Positions 25,781-35,776 of a stretch of 64,000 nucleotides of DNA are shown one piece after another. Each line of letters opens with the position of its first letter. Positions within the stretch are counted from its first letter, which is position 1. Below the pieces are notes generated by a model. The model saw only the letters and a program-made list of their open reading frames with translations. It did no database searches and had not been told where the DNA came from. This DNA comes from an uncultured Woeseiaceae bacterium (lineage in GTDB: Bacteria > Pseudomonadota > Gammaproteobacteria > Steroidobacterales > Woeseiaceae): positions 101,944-165,943 of the forward strand of contig CAMYJB010000011.1 in NCBI GenBank assembly GCA_947258565.1, read 5' to 3'. Made by a program: the position numbers and the translations under genes.

Positions 25781-26968
25781 ATGCGCGCACTCAGGCAGAT
25801 ATTCGCGGTCACGCTGCTGAACCTCAAGAACCTGCCGCAAAGGCTCGGGTCGTCGGTCGTTGCGGTTGTCGGCGTTGCCGCCGTCGTCCTGGTGTTCGCG
25901 GCGGTGCTGTCGATGGCCCGCGGTTTCGAGCGCACGATGGTGACGGCCGGTGCGGAGGACACGGCAATCATCATGCGCAGCGGCGCGACGTCGGAAATGA
26001 GCAGCGGCTTCGGCGGAGACCAGGTGCTCGTCATCGCCAGCGCTCCCGGCTTGCTGAAGGACGGTGACACGCCCGTGCTCTCTGCCGAACTGTTCGTCAT
26101 TGTCGACGTGAAGAAGAAATCGACCAATACCGACGCCAATGTTCCGTTTCGGGGAGTGCAGGCCAGCGCGTTCGATGTTCGCCGCGACGTCAGGATTACG
26201 CAAGGCCGAATGTTCGAGACCGGCAAGAACGAGATTCTCGTGGGCCGGGCGGCTCAATCGGAGTTCCAGGGTCTCGACGTCGGCTCGACGATCCGCTTCG
26301 GCAAGACTGACTGGACCATCGTCGGTGCGTTCGAGGCCGGCGGCAGCGTATCCGAGTCGGAGCTGTGGACGGATGTCAGGGTCCTGCAGAGCGCGTACCG
26401 GCGCGGCAACTCGTTCCAGACCGTGCGCGTGAAACTCGAGAGTCCGGAGAGCCTCGATATTCTCGAATCGAGTCTGAAAGACGACCCGCGAATCGATCCG
26501 GACGTGATGAGCGAACGCGAGTTCTACTCGAGCCAGTCAGAGCAGGTCACGCAATTCATCAAGCTCGTGGGCTATCCGCTCACGATCCTGATGTCGGTTG
26601 GCGCCATCTTCGGCGCCCTCAACTCCATGTATTCCTCGATCTCCGTTCGCGGCAAGGAGATTGCCACGCTGCGCGCGCTCGGTTTCGGACCGATACCCGT
26701 GCTCGTGTCGACCATTGTCGAATCGACGTTGCTGGCGCTTGCGGGCGGCATCGTCGGTGGCGCACTCGCGTTCGTGGTATTCAATGGCTTCCAGGTGTCG
26801 ACGCTGAACTTCGCGAGCTTCAGCCAGGTTGTCTTCAATTTTGCCGTGACGCCCGACCTCCTTCTGGAGGGATTGCGCGTCGCGGTGATTATCGGCGTCG
26901 TCGGCGGACTGTTCCCGGCTATCCGTGCAGCACGGCTGCCGGTTGCCCAGGCACTCAGGGAACTCTGA
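25781..26968 (+). CDS. ABC transporter permease, FtsX/MacB type (2)
   Basis: 395 residues, same layout as its neighbour: N-terminal helix (VVAVVGVAAVVLVFAAVLSM), periplasmic domain, and three C-terminal helices with the loop SSISVRGKEIATLRALGFGP. The two permeases differ enough to be distinct halves of one exporter. The likely substrate class is a lipoprotein, peptide or lipid in the envelope; nothing here fixes it. Confidence 0.9.
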   Translation: MRALRQIFAVTLLNLKNLPQRLGSSVVAVVGVAAVVLVFAAVLSMARGFERTMVTAGAEDTAIIMRSGATSEMSSGFGGDQVLVIASAPGLLKDGDTPVLSAELFVIVDVKKKSTNTDANVPFRGVQASAFDVRRDVRITQGRMFETGKNEILVGRAAQSEFQGLDVGSTIRFGKTDWTIVGAFEAGGSVSESELWTDVRVLQSAYRRGNSFQTVRVKLESPESLDILESSLKDDPRIDPDVMSEREFYSSQSEQVTQFIKLVGYPLTILMSVGAIFGALNSMYSSISVRGKEIATLRALGFGPIPVLVSTIVESTLLALAGGIVGGALAFVVFNGFQVSTLNFASFSQVVFNFAVTPDLLLEGLRVAVIIGVVGGLFPAIRAARLPVAQALREL

Positions 26969-26996
26969 CGGCGCCCGCCGCGCCTGTAATGCTCGT

Positions 26997-27680
26997 ATGG
27001 CAGTGTCGACGACAGCATCGGTTTCGCCGCGGCAGCTGCTGACGCGACTTGCGGTCTACTATTTCGCCCTGTTCGCATCAGTCATCGCCGTAATCAACTA
27101 TTGGCCGGACGCGATGCAGTACCTGCCATTCGGTGGACGCGACGCGCTCGAAGGCAGCGATGTGCAGAGCGCCGCAGAGTTTCTGAAAAACGCGTCCACC
27201 GAATCTTCGAAGCCGCTCGTAAGTATCGACAGCGGGACATCGGTGCAAAATATAATCCTGTTCGTTGTCGGCCACCTGTCGGGGACGATCCTCCTGATGT
27301 TGCCGATAACCTGGACGTACACGGCCATCAATTACGAGACGGGCTTCAGGAGAAGCTTCGCGCGCGCTCTGATCGTGCTGCCGATTTGTGCGACGACCGT
27401 TGTCCTGTTGGTTCAGGACAGCCTCGCCCTCGCATTCGGGCTGGCGGCACTGGTTGCAGCGGTGCGATTCAGGGTGGCACTCGACGAAGCAATGGATGGC
27501 ATCTACATATTCGCCGCCATTTGTGTCGGTCTTGCGGCCGGCGTCGGTTATCTCGGCATCGCGTTGATGATGAGCCTGTTCTTTTGTTTCGCAAACACGA
27601 TCATGTGGGCGACGAACTACGGCACCAATCCGGTTGATGAGGCCCGCGTTTCGCGCAAGCGCAGCAAGCTCGCGGGATAG
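26997..27680 (+). CDS. DUF4956-type membrane protein
   Basis: 227 residues from ATG 26997. About five membrane segments (LTRLAVYYFALFASVIAVI, IILFVVGHLSGTILLMLPI, ALIVLPICATTVVLLVQDSL, LALAFGLAALVAAVRFRVAL, GIYIFAAICVGLAAGVGYLG). The AAVRFRVALDEAMDGIYIF stretch resembles the conserved arginine-containing core of DUF4956 proteins, of unknown function. It follows the exporter genes by 28 bases and could be cotranscribed. Confidence 0.72.
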   Translation: MAVSTTASVSPRQLLTRLAVYYFALFASVIAVINYWPDAMQYLPFGGRDALEGSDVQSAAEFLKNASTESSKPLVSIDSGTSVQNIILFVVGHLSGTILLMLPITWTYTAINYETGFRRSFARALIVLPICATTVVLLVQDSLALAFGLAALVAAVRFRVALDEAMDGIYIFAAICVGLAAGVGYLGIALMMSLFFCFANTIMWATNYGTNPVDEARVSRKRSKLAG

Positions 27681-27751
27681 TCTCGGCTTTTCCGGATAGC
27701 CGCCGGCACGCGCCGTCGATAAAATAGGGCCACGCATCTGGCGGAGCGAGC

Positions 27752-29827
27752 ATGACCGCAAGGTCGCAATTGCTGCTACCTCTGGCCTCCATGCTGACTG
27801 TGCTGGCGGCCTGCGTATCTGAATCCGAACCGCTTGAATACCCGACGCTCGTCGGCCGCTTCGCGGACGAAGCTGAGCCCCCGCCGCTAATTGCCGAAGA
27901 AGCCTGGCTGAGCGATACCGACTTCTACGTCCGCTTCCGTCGCGGCGACGATACCCGCTACGGCGGCGGCAACTGGGCGCGTCGAATACCGATCCTCGAG
28001 CTGAGTGCAGGCGGCCAGTACGATGGGCCTTACCTGCTGCCCCTGCAGTACGAGCAGGACGAGGCCTGGGATGACCTTCCGGAGGACCGGGTTCCGGCGA
28101 GACTCCTCGGTGTTGCGGACTGGCACGCGATGCGCGCCCGTCTTTTCGACGCCATACTGCCGCGCGGCGAGAAGTCCGGCATCGTGTTGCATTTCAACGT
28201 CGACGATTATTTTCTTTACTACGACGACAACGGCGATTTCCACGCCACCGTCATCGATGCCAAACCGGGCGACTATGCCGTCGCAAGACGGGTAACGATG
28301 TCGGAACTCGTCGACCTGGGCCTGCCGTTGCTGGAAGCGTTCCTCGCGGAACGCGGCATCGAGGACCGCCGGATCGCGTTCAATACCGGCGACTCTGGCT
28401 ACTACTCCCTGCCGTTCCTGTACGTCAACCGTGACCTGCCCATCGCCGTCTTCGTGCGGATGCCCGGTCCCGGGAGGCGCTTTTCGGCCGGACCCGCGTC
28501 AGCACCCTACGTACAGACCGCCGGGCACGTCGCGGGCAGCCACACGGCCGGCATCGTCTTTCGCCCCGTATCCTCTATCTACCGCCTGCTGTTCGTAACC
28601 AGCGATACGGTGGCCGAGACCGTCGCGCCGACCTCCCTGCACGAGTTCTCGAACGAGCCCGTACCGCCGGTCTCGTCGCTGCCAGGGATGGACCCCGGCG
28701 CATGGGAGGCAAGGCTTGACGAACTGACCGGGCGGCAGTCATCGAGGGGCACCATGCGGTTTCTCGTGGACGGCCAGGCATTTTTTACACGGTTCATCGA
28801 TGCCGTTACCCGCGCCGAATCATCGATCTCCCTGCGGACCTATATCTTCGACAACGACGACTATGCGGTGAGGATCGGGGAACTGCTGAAACGCCGCTCC
28901 AATGAGGGCATCGACGTCAGGATCCTGCTGGACGGACTCGGCACGATCGTCTCCACCATCGAGAAACAGCCGACACTCCCGAAAAATCATCGCGGGCCGT
29001 CCTCGGTGCGCCGGTTTCTCGAGCGCGACTCCGGGATCGACGTACGCCAGGCCATCAATCCCTGGCTGACCGGCGATCACGTCAAGACAGCGATCATCGA
29101 TGAGAAGCTGGCGTTTACCGGGGGCATGAACATCGCCAGGGAATACCGTTACGACTGGCACGACCTCATGACGGAACTGCGCGGCCCAATCGTCGACGTC
29201 CTGCAATACGAGTTCGAGAAAGCGTGGGCACACGCGGGACTGTTCGGTGACCTGGGTTACGCGGCGGTGCGCCTGGGCCCGAAACCCGATAGCGCCGATG
29301 ACATCGGCTATCCCATCCGGCCGCTTTTTACCCGCGCGGACGATCACGAGATATTCAGGGCGCAGCGAGAGGCCATCCGCAACGCGCAACGCTACATCTA
29401 CGTCCAGAACGCGTACTTCACCGACGATGCGATGCTCTACGAGCTTGCCAAAGCACGCCGCCGTGGCGTCGACGTGCGCGTCATCATGCCGCTCGTCACC
29501 GACCGCGGTCCCATTACCCGCAACAATGCGCTGGCAGCCAACGCAATGCTGGAGCACGGCATCCGTGTCTATATCTACCCCGGCATGTCGCACATCAAGG
29601 CGGCCATTTTTGACGGCTGGGCATGCATCGGGTCAGCCAACTGGGATCGCTGGAGCTTCCGCATCAACAAGGAACTGAATATTGCGACGTCTCATCCCGC
29701 GGCCGTCGCGGACCTCGAACGGCGCGTCTTCAAGGCCGATTTCTCGAATTCGGTCGAGCTGGCGGAGCCATTCCCGGAGCGTTGGACCGACCACCTCATC
29801 GAGGTCGTCGGCGACTACATTTTCTAA
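27752..29827 (+). CDS. phospholipase D/cardiolipin synthase-like lipoprotein
   Basis: 691 residues. Lipoprotein signal with lipobox LAAC (Cys21). Two complete HKD motifs: His443 in HVKTAIIDEKLAFTGGMN and His614 in HIKAAIFDGWACIGSANWD. Residues ~30-320 are an extra N-terminal domain that I cannot name, with RFRRGDDTRYGGG and NVDDYFLYYDDNGDF. It is likely an envelope-anchored phosphatidyl transferase or hydrolase. It converges with the DUF481 gene, 16 bases apart, with no terminator seen. Confidence 0.88.
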   Translation: MTARSQLLLPLASMLTVLAACVSESEPLEYPTLVGRFADEAEPPPLIAEEAWLSDTDFYVRFRRGDDTRYGGGNWARRIPILELSAGGQYDGPYLLPLQYEQDEAWDDLPEDRVPARLLGVADWHAMRARLFDAILPRGEKSGIVLHFNVDDYFLYYDDNGDFHATVIDAKPGDYAVARRVTMSELVDLGLPLLEAFLAERGIEDRRIAFNTGDSGYYSLPFLYVNRDLPIAVFVRMPGPGRRFSAGPASAPYVQTAGHVAGSHTAGIVFRPVSSIYRLLFVTSDTVAETVAPTSLHEFSNEPVPPVSSLPGMDPGAWEARLDELTGRQSSRGTMRFLVDGQAFFTRFIDAVTRAESSISLRTYIFDNDDYAVRIGELLKRRSNEGIDVRILLDGLGTIVSTIEKQPTLPKNHRGPSSVRRFLERDSGIDVRQAINPWLTGDHVKTAIIDEKLAFTGGMNIAREYRYDWHDLMTELRGPIVDVLQYEFEKAWAHAGLFGDLGYAAVRLGPKPDSADDIGYPIRPLFTRADDHEIFRAQREAIRNAQRYIYVQNAYFTDDAMLYELAKARRRGVDVRVIMPLVTDRGPITRNNALAANAMLEHGIRVYIYPGMSHIKAAIFDGWACIGSANWDRWSFRINKELNIATSHPAAVADLERRVFKADFSNSVELAEPFPERWTDHLIEVVGDYIF

Positions 29828-29843
29828 CCGAAGCTCCGCTCGC

Positions 29844-30872
29844 TCACCAGGAATAACCGATGGACGTAGTCAGGGTGTAGTCGGCTTTCTCGGCGCCCGT
29901 CGGCGGGTTGGTCGTATACGAATGCGACAGGGTCACGTCGAAAAACAGGTCCTCGACGAACTCGCGACGAAAGATCAGTTCCGACTCTGCGCGATACTGG
30001 CTCAGGTCCTCCAGCAGCGGGAAGATGTTGGTCGTAAACGTCACGTTCGCCTCCGGATCAAGGCTGCGGTGCAGGTAGCGCACCTGGATCCTGCCTTCGA
30101 CCGTCTCGGTGGATGGATCGTCACCGGTGAAATCGGTGCTCGTGACGTTCAGGCCGCCGGTCAGTGACAGCTGGTTGCGGTTGGTCTGCACGAGGTATCG
30201 CCCGAGTGCACCACCGCCTGAAACACGCGACTGGATACCCAGTTCGTCATGTCTCTCCCAGCCGCCGAACCAGTCCGTAAACCAGCGATTACCCCTGAAG
30301 CGCTGGTAATTGACCCTGAGATTGGTGCGGTTACGTGTCTCGTCTTCGGCCTGGGTCGTGTTGTTGAGCGTCGCCTGCAGGCCTACGAGGTAGCGCCGCG
30401 TCCGATAGCTGACATCCGCATTGGTACGCAGGGTGTTCACGGCGCTCGATTTCTCCGAGTCGAAGCCGAGGCTGAACGAACCATCGACCCGTTCCCAGAA
30501 CGTCTCCTCCGCGTCGATTGGCACCATTCTGACAATTTTCGACGTGTGCAGACCGATGTCGCCGCCCAGGGTGATGACCTTGATCTCGAAGCGATTATCG
30601 GCCGAATCGAGCCGGCCGAAGTGGCGGGTACCGTCAGACTCCTCGACCTGCAGTGTCTGCTTCGTGGTGATACTGACGATGTCTTCCCAGTCGATCGACA
30701 CCGTGCCCATCGAGTCGGTGCTGTAGCGCAGGACACCGAACTCCAGAGATTTGATCTCGCCGGTGATCGTGTTGCCGTTGACCAGGAGCACCGCGTCGGT
30801 CTTGGCGGCCAAAGATACTGCAGGCGCTGACAAAAGCAGCGCGAGTATAAGAAGGACACTGGGATATCTCAT
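29844..30872 (-). CDS. DUF481 family outer-membrane barrel protein
   Basis: 342 residues from ATG 30872, with a signal peptide (ending SLAA). An N-terminal segment (23-110; VLLVNGNTITGEIKSLEFGV, SIDWEDIVSITT) is typical of the small domain before DUF481. The rest is an amphipathic beta barrel (FSLGFDSEKSSA, RNRTNLRVNYQRF, NQLSLTGGLNVTS, DLFFDVTLSHSYTT) ending in an aromatic strand SIGYSW, as outer-membrane proteins do. Function is unknown. Confidence 0.82.
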   Translation of the reverse strand: MRYPSVLLILALLLSAPAVSLAAKTDAVLLVNGNTITGEIKSLEFGVLRYSTDSMGTVSIDWEDIVSITTKQTLQVEESDGTRHFGRLDSADNRFEIKVITLGGDIGLHTSKIVRMVPIDAEETFWERVDGSFSLGFDSEKSSAVNTLRTNADVSYRTRRYLVGLQATLNNTTQAEDETRNRTNLRVNYQRFRGNRWFTDWFGGWERHDELGIQSRVSGGGALGRYLVQTNRNQLSLTGGLNVTSTDFTGDDPSTETVEGRIQVRYLHRSLDPEANVTFTTNIFPLLEDLSQYRAESELIFRREFVEDLFFDVTLSHSYTTNPPTGAEKADYTLTTSIGYSW

Positions 30873-30913
30873 GATTCGTGATGACTCGCTATTGCTCACA
30901 ATTTTCTGACCTG

Positions 30914-30941
30914 TTCCAGCCCGAAGCTGTTGCTGTACAAT
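30914..30941 (+). promoter_or_regulatory. weak candidate promoter for the class I aldolase gene
   Basis: TTCCAG (30914-30919), a 16-base spacer and TACAAT (30936-30941) stand 43 bases before the aldolase GTG, in the short divergent region with the DUF481 gene. The -10 is good and the -35 poor. Confidence 0.3.
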
Positions 30942-30983
30942 TCGCCCTCGCCCCTTCATCCACTCGACAAACGGGACAATATC

Positions 30984-31874
30984 GTGAGCTTCGAACAACA
31001 ACTCGAGAAAGTAAAAACCAAGCCCGGATTCATCGCAGCACTCGACCAGAGCGGCGGCAGCACGCCGAAGGCTCTGGGCCTGTACGGCATAACCGAAGAC
31101 GCCTGGTCGAACGATGACGAAATGTTCGGGATTGTGCACGAGATGCGCACCCGAATCATCACCAGCCCCGCTTTCAATGGCGACCGGATACTGGGCGCCA
31201 TTCTGTTCGAGAACACCATGGACCGGGAAATCGAGGGTCAGCCGACGGCGCGCTACCTCTGGAACGAAAAGAACGTCGTGCCGTTCCTCAAGGTCGACAA
31301 GGGCCTGGCGGACGTGGAGAACGGCGCGCAAGTCATGAAACCGATGCCGGGCCTCGAGGCTCTGCTGCAGAAGGCCACGCTAAACGGCGTCTTCGGCACC
31401 AAGATGCGCTCTGTCATCAAGGAGGCGAATCCGGCAGGCATCGACGCGGTCGTCTCGCAGCAGTTCGAGATCGGGCGCCAGATTGTCGCTGCCGGCCTCG
31501 TGCCGATCATCGAGCCCGAGGTAGACATCAATTGTCCGGACAAGGCGGCCGCGGAGGACCTGCTGCATGCGGCCATCATGAAGGAACTCGACAGCCTCGG
31601 TGAAAACGAGCTTGTGATGCTGAAGCTGACGCTGCCCGAAAAGGACAACCTGTATGCCGACTGCATCGCGCACGCGAACGTGCTGAAGGTCGTGGCGCTC
31701 TCCGGCGGTTATTCGCGCGAAGAGGCAAACGAGCGCCTGGCGCGGCAGAACGGCATGGTGGCAAGCTTCTCACGGGCATTGTCCGAAGGCCTGACCGCCC
31801 AGCAATCCGACGAAGAGTTCAACGCGATGCTGGATGCGTCGATCCAGAGCATCTTCGACGCCTCCAGCTCCTGA
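30984..31874 (+). CDS. fda: fructose-bisphosphate aldolase class I
   Basis: 296 residues from a GTG (GGGA about 7 bases upstream); this equals the usual length of bacterial class I aldolases. [48 protein letters not shown] and [20 protein letters not shown] are diagnostic; the Lys in MLKLTLPE is the Schiff-base residue. It reversibly cleaves fructose 1,6-bisphosphate to triose phosphates in the cytosol. It has its own divergent promoter region. Confidence 0.92.
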   Translation: MSFEQQLEKVKTKPGFIAALDQSGGSTPKALGLYGITEDAWSNDDEMFGIVHEMRTRIITSPAFNGDRILGAILFENTMDREIEGQPTARYLWNEKNVVPFLKVDKGLADVENGAQVMKPMPGLEALLQKATLNGVFGTKMRSVIKEANPAGIDAVVSQQFEIGRQIVAAGLVPIIEPEVDINCPDKAAAEDLLHAAIMKELDSLGENELVMLKLTLPEKDNLYADCIAHANVLKVVALSGGYSREEANERLARQNGMVASFSRALSEGLTAQQSDEEFNAMLDASIQSIFDASSS

Positions 31875-32007
31875 CACCCGATTCGGGTTGTTGCGCTGCA
31901 GTAACGGCGCAGCGGCCCGAGCCGGGCATTCGGCAGAACTGCGACACAGGTACCAGCTAGCGCACGGGTGACCGGCTATATTGCCTTCAGTTGCTGTGGG
32001 GGCGCCT

Positions 32008-32325
32008 ATGATAGCTGGACAGGAACGGCCGTCTGACAAGAGCTACACGATTGCGGTGTGCCTATCCGCGATCTTTGGTGTGGTCGGCATCCAGCATTTT
32101 TACCTCGGACGCTACGTCGAAGCGACGATCGATCTCGTGTTGTTCGTCACGACCCTGTACCTGTTCGTTTCCGGACAGATCCTGTTTGCTTTCCTTGTTG
32201 GCGCAATCGACGCAATTCATACGTTCATCGTCACGATCATGTTGCTAACCGGCTCCTTTCGCGACGGTAGCGGCAATCTGGTCCTCTACCCCGGGCAGAC
32301 GCTCAAGACGGGAGAGCCAGTGTGA
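32008..32325 (+). CDS. TM2 domain protein (1)
   Basis: 105 residues from ATG 32008 (GGGGG upstream). The TM2 pattern is present: AIFGVVGIQHFYLGRYVEAT, with two membrane helices and a short turn. It is longer than its neighbour, with an extra C-terminal tail (GNLVLYPGQTLKTGEPV). The second TM2 gene begins 35 bases later. Confidence 0.8.
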   Translation: MIAGQERPSDKSYTIAVCLSAIFGVVGIQHFYLGRYVEATIDLVLFVTTLYLFVSGQILFAFLVGAIDAIHTFIVTIMLLTGSFRDGSGNLVLYPGQTLKTGEPV

Positions 32326-32360
32326 CGGATGTATCAATGGGTGAAACAGGAGACTTAGCC

Positions 32361-32573
32361 ATGAGTGAAAAAGGGTTCGTACCAACTATTCTGTTGTGTT
32401 TCTTCCTGGGTGCCTTCGGCATCCACCGTTTCTATGTCGGCAAGGTAGGCACAGGGATCCTGATGCTGCTGACCTTGGGTGGCCTGGGAATCTGGACGCT
32501 GATCGATTTCATTATCATCGTCACCGGCGGCTTCAAGGATGGCAACGGCTTGCCGATCAAAGCCTCGAACTGA
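32361..32573 (+). CDS. TM2 domain protein (2)
   Basis: 70 residues. The ATG at 32361 is preferred over a GTG at 32322 because AGGAG stands at the right distance. Two helices around FLGAFGIHRFYVGKVGTGI and LTLGGLGIWTLIDFIIIVTG fit the TM2 family exactly. Its 3' end overlaps the convergent M48 gene by 17 bases. Confidence 0.85.
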   Translation: MSEKGFVPTILLCFFLGAFGIHRFYVGKVGTGILMLLTLGGLGIWTLIDFIIIVTGGFKDGNGLPIKASN

Positions 32574-33396
32574 GTGCCTCCAGCACCTCGGCCGGGTACG
32601 GATCGGTCGCGCCGCTGCTCCAGCCACGCTCAGCCGTGACCTGATGGAGCGCAGCGATCCGGTCGCTCAAATGCGGGTGCGACGAGAAAATTTCCGGCAA
32701 TTCGCTGTCCCCGTGAACCGCCGCGAGGGTCTCGAATACTGTGGTAGCGCCGCCGACGTGACCGTAATGATCCTGTAGTGCCTCGAGCGCTATTCGATCC
32801 GCGGCCTGTTCCTGGGCGCGACTGTAAGTATTGAGCAGCATCTCGAAGCCCGTCTCGGTGCTCGCGGCGACGTCGATGCCCCCGCTGCCGGACAGTGCAG
32901 AGATCATGACCTGCAACAGAATGCCGCGACTTGCGCCTGAGAGCGGGTCGCGATTTTTCGCGTGCGCAATTTCATGCGCTAACACCATGGCCAGGCTGTT
33001 CTCGTCATCGAGCTCTCTCACCAGGCCATCCAGCACGAATATGTAGCCACCAAGGGTGGCGAAGGCGTTGCCAGACGATCCTTCGATCACAAAGAAATCC
33101 AGCCGCAGATCGGGCGGCAGATCCATGCCGGCCGCGATCTCGCGCCCGAGATCCTCGACATACTCCTGCAGCACCGGCGCTCCGGGATCGAGCAGATGCT
33201 CGTTTACCCATTCGACGTGGGGCGCAATGAAGCGGCGCTCCGCGTCGTGTCCGATTACCGTAACCCAGGTCCGCGCCGTCGCGACGGCGACGATGATCAA
33301 TACCACGAAGGCGACTGTACCGATCGCAACACCGTACAGGAAGCGCTGGATCCGTCTGGCCTCGTCGTCACTCACCCTGTGCACATAGTCAGTCAT
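32557..33396 (-). CDS. M48 family membrane metalloprotease
   Basis: 279 residues from ATG 33396, which overlaps the stop of the upstream phosphodiesterase gene by 8 bases. One membrane helix (about 21-44), then a periplasmic-facing M48 domain with HEIAH (141-145) and the third ligand Glu196 in YSRAQEQAADRIAL. SSHPHLSDRIAAL is also typical of HtpX/BepA-type enzymes. It probably degrades misfolded envelope proteins. Confidence 0.88.
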   Translation of the reverse strand: MTDYVHRVSDDEARRIQRFLYGVAIGTVAFVVLIIVAVATARTWVTVIGHDAERRFIAPHVEWVNEHLLDPGAPVLQEYVEDLGREIAAGMDLPPDLRLDFFVIEGSSGNAFATLGGYIFVLDGLVRELDDENSLAMVLAHEIAHAKNRDPLSGASRGILLQVMISALSGSGGIDVAASTETGFEMLLNTYSRAQEQAADRIALEALQDHYGHVGGATTVFETLAAVHGDSELPEIFSSHPHLSDRIAALHQVTAERGWSSGATDPYPAEVLEALSSRL

Positions 33397-34690
33397 CACG
33401 CACCACTTGCTGCAGGAGGCGATCACGACCGTCGACCGGCGGCGCAACGTCGATCTGCAGTAACCCGAGCATCAGCGGGTAGATTTCGACGGCGCTGACC
33501 TCGCCGACCTCCGCGCCTTTCGGCAATGCCGGGCCTGTCGCCAGGAGTATCCCGTGCATGGCCTTGTTGTAAGGCTCCCAGCCGTGGTCACCCTTTTTTA
33601 GCCTGTCCACGCTTTCACGGTCTGCGACAACGGCGTGACCGAGCTCCGGAACGACGAAAATCTCCGGATACCGCAGGCTGTCGCCAACGCGCCATTCTGC
33701 GGGCGCTTCGTCGCGCAGCAGAGCGCGACCGTGCGACCAGTTTTCGTTGATCGCATCGCGGATCGCGCGCGCCCGCTCCCGGTCGGGCTGCTCCTGGTAG
33801 ATCCACGCGTAGGCGCCGTCCGCAATGATCTCCAGCCCGGCCGGGTCAACATGGTCTCGCAGAACGAAACTCTCTTCGGGATTCACGTAGCTTGCCTGGC
33901 CGTGATCCGATACGACCAGCACGGAGAGCTCGCCGGAAAGGTTCAATTCGTCGATGGCATCGAGCAGGCGCCCGATATGCGCGTCGACCTCCGCGACCGC
34001 CCGCGCCAGCTGCGGCGACCCGCGCCCGAAATCGTGTCCTGCCGTGTCCACGTGCTCGAAATACAGCGTGATGAGATGCGGCCGCCGGTCCGCGGGCCAC
34101 CGCAGCCAGTCGATGACCTGATCAACGCGATCACCGGCGGGCACCGATGCGTCGAAGCTGTGCCAGTGGCTCGGCGGCACGCCCTGGATGGCCGCTTCCG
34201 TGCCGACGAAGTAGTACGCCGCGCTCACGAGGCCGTTTTTCTCCGCCGTCACCCAGATCGGCTCGCCCCCGTACCAGCGCCCGTCCTCCACGCTGCTGCG
34301 ATCCCAGAGGTGGTACCAGTTATCGCGTGCCTCATCAGGAAAATGGTTATTGACGATGCCGTGTTCGGAGGGATACAGACCCGTGGCGATCGAGTAGTGG
34401 TTCGGAAAGGTCAGGCTGGGGAAGACCGGCCGCATCGACTCGGCCCGAATGCCGGACGCCGCAATCCGGTCGAGTGCCGGCGTCGGGTAGATCGACAGGT
34501 AGTCCCAGCCAAAACCATCGATCGAAATCACTACCAGGTACGGGCTTTCCGCCATGTCGGGCGCATTTCGCCCGCCGCTTCCCGGCACCTCGCCGGCCTG
34601 CGCCACTGGCACGAGGGCGAGCACAAATAATGCCAAAATGGAAGTCGCAAAATCCGCGGTTCCCTTTGGCGCCATGGAATGTAGTCTCAT
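33389..34690 (-). CDS. alkaline-phosphatase superfamily phosphodiesterase (NPP type), secreted
   Basis: 433 residues, signal peptide ending AQAGE. Metal and catalytic motifs of nucleotide pyrophosphatase/phosphodiesterases: VVISIDGFGWDYL (Asp58), PVFPSLTFPNHYS (nucleophile Thr94), YFEHVDTAGHDFG, LVVSDHGQASY and DHGWEPYNKAMHGILLATGP. It should hydrolyse phosphodiester or pyrophosphate bonds in the periplasm. It is coupled to the M48 gene and divergent from the prenyltransferase gene. Confidence 0.9.
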   Translation of the reverse strand: MRLHSMAPKGTADFATSILALFVLALVPVAQAGEVPGSGGRNAPDMAESPYLVVISIDGFGWDYLSIYPTPALDRIAASGIRAESMRPVFPSLTFPNHYSIATGLYPSEHGIVNNHFPDEARDNWYHLWDRSSVEDGRWYGGEPIWVTAEKNGLVSAAYYFVGTEAAIQGVPPSHWHSFDASVPAGDRVDQVIDWLRWPADRRPHLITLYFEHVDTAGHDFGRGSPQLARAVAEVDAHIGRLLDAIDELNLSGELSVLVVSDHGQASYVNPEESFVLRDHVDPAGLEIIADGAYAWIYQEQPDRERARAIRDAINENWSHGRALLRDEAPAEWRVGDSLRYPEIFVVPELGHAVVADRESVDRLKKGDHGWEPYNKAMHGILLATGPALPKGAEVGEVSAVEIYPLMLGLLQIDVAPPVDGRDRLLQQVVRDD

Positions 34691-34756
34691 GGCGTTATAT
34701 TGTAGGCGCTTTGCGATTTACGCGCCCCGACAGAGCGCCTCAATAAGGGAATAGTC

Positions 34757-35743
34757 GTGTCACCAGACTCTACTACGGTTACAGGTCCGTCGACGCAGGA
34801 GTTTGCAGGCGATTCGCCTGCCCAGGTATCGAAACGCCTGTTCAACGCCATGCGGCCGAAGTTCTTTCCGGCCTCCGTCCTGCCCGTGCTGGTCGGTTCG
34901 GCGTGGGGATACATGGTTGCCGGTCAGTTCGACCTGTCCGCCTTCATCCTGGCTCTGGTCGCCACGGTATGCGTGCACGCAGGCGCGAACGTACTGAACG
35001 ACGTCGGCGACGACTCGGGCGGCACGGACCGGCAGAACGAGGACAGAATCTATCCGTACACGGGCGGCTCGCGATTCATCCAGGCCGGCATCATGACGTC
35101 GAGCGGCATGGCCCGCCTCGGCGTCAGCCTGCTGGGCGTCGCGGCCATCGCCGGCCTGATCCTGCTCCTCAGCAAGGGGACGATGGTCCTGTGGTTCGGC
35201 ATCGCGGGCGTGTTGCTGGCTGTGCTCTATTCGCTGGGCCCGGTGCGCCTCGCCTCCATCGGCCTGGGCGAGCTCTCTGTCGGCATCGCGTTCGGCGTCC
35301 TGCCGGTCACGGGCGCCGCTTGGCTGCAAAGCGGTTCCCTGGGCCTCGATGTGCTGCTCTTTTCGATACCGGTGAGTGTCTGGGTCACAGCCATCTTGCT
35401 GATCAACGAGGTACCGGATATTGCGGCCGACGGTGCGACCGGCAAACGCACGTTACCGGTGCGTGTCGGTCTCGGCGGCACAGCGATCATCTACCTCCTG
35501 CTGCACCTCTCGGGTGTTGCAGCACTCTGCTGGCTCGCCCTGCGCGGCGGAATGCCGGTTTGGACGGTGATCGTACCCGTGTTGCTGCTGGTGCTGGCCG
35601 TGCAGGCGGCCCGCGCGATCCGCGTGGGCATCGCGGACCGCCCTGCGATGACCCGGGCGATCGAGATGACGCTCGGCATACACACTATCGGATCGATCTG
35701 GCTCACGGGCTGCGCAATCTTTATAGCTTTTTTCTCCGCGTAA
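34757..35743 (+). CDS. UbiA-family prenyltransferase, MenA-like
   Basis: 328 residues from a GTG with AAGGGA upstream. First Asp motif NVLNDVGDDSGGTDRQNEDR followed by GGSRFIQAGIMT, and second motif NEVPDIAADGATGKRTLPVR; about eight membrane helices. The first motif with GGSR and the IQ-G pattern resembles 1,4-dihydroxy-2-naphthoate prenyltransferase (menaquinone synthesis), but the other men genes are not here. It precedes the Nqr operon by 33 bases. A menaquinone role would fit the fumarate reductase and quinol-linked cytochromes downstream. Confidence 0.78.
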   Translation: MSPDSTTVTGPSTQEFAGDSPAQVSKRLFNAMRPKFFPASVLPVLVGSAWGYMVAGQFDLSAFILALVATVCVHAGANVLNDVGDDSGGTDRQNEDRIYPYTGGSRFIQAGIMTSSGMARLGVSLLGVAAIAGLILLLSKGTMVLWFGIAGVLLAVLYSLGPVRLASIGLGELSVGIAFGVLPVTGAAWLQSGSLGLDVLLFSIPVSVWVTAILLINEVPDIAADGATGKRTLPVRVGLGGTAIIYLLLHLSGVAALCWLALRGGMPVWTVIVPVLLLVLAVQAARAIRVGIADRPAMTRAIEMTLGIHTIGSIWLTGCAIFIAFFSA

Positions 35744-35776
35744 GCGGCGCATAACTCCCAAGACCTCAACAGCTAC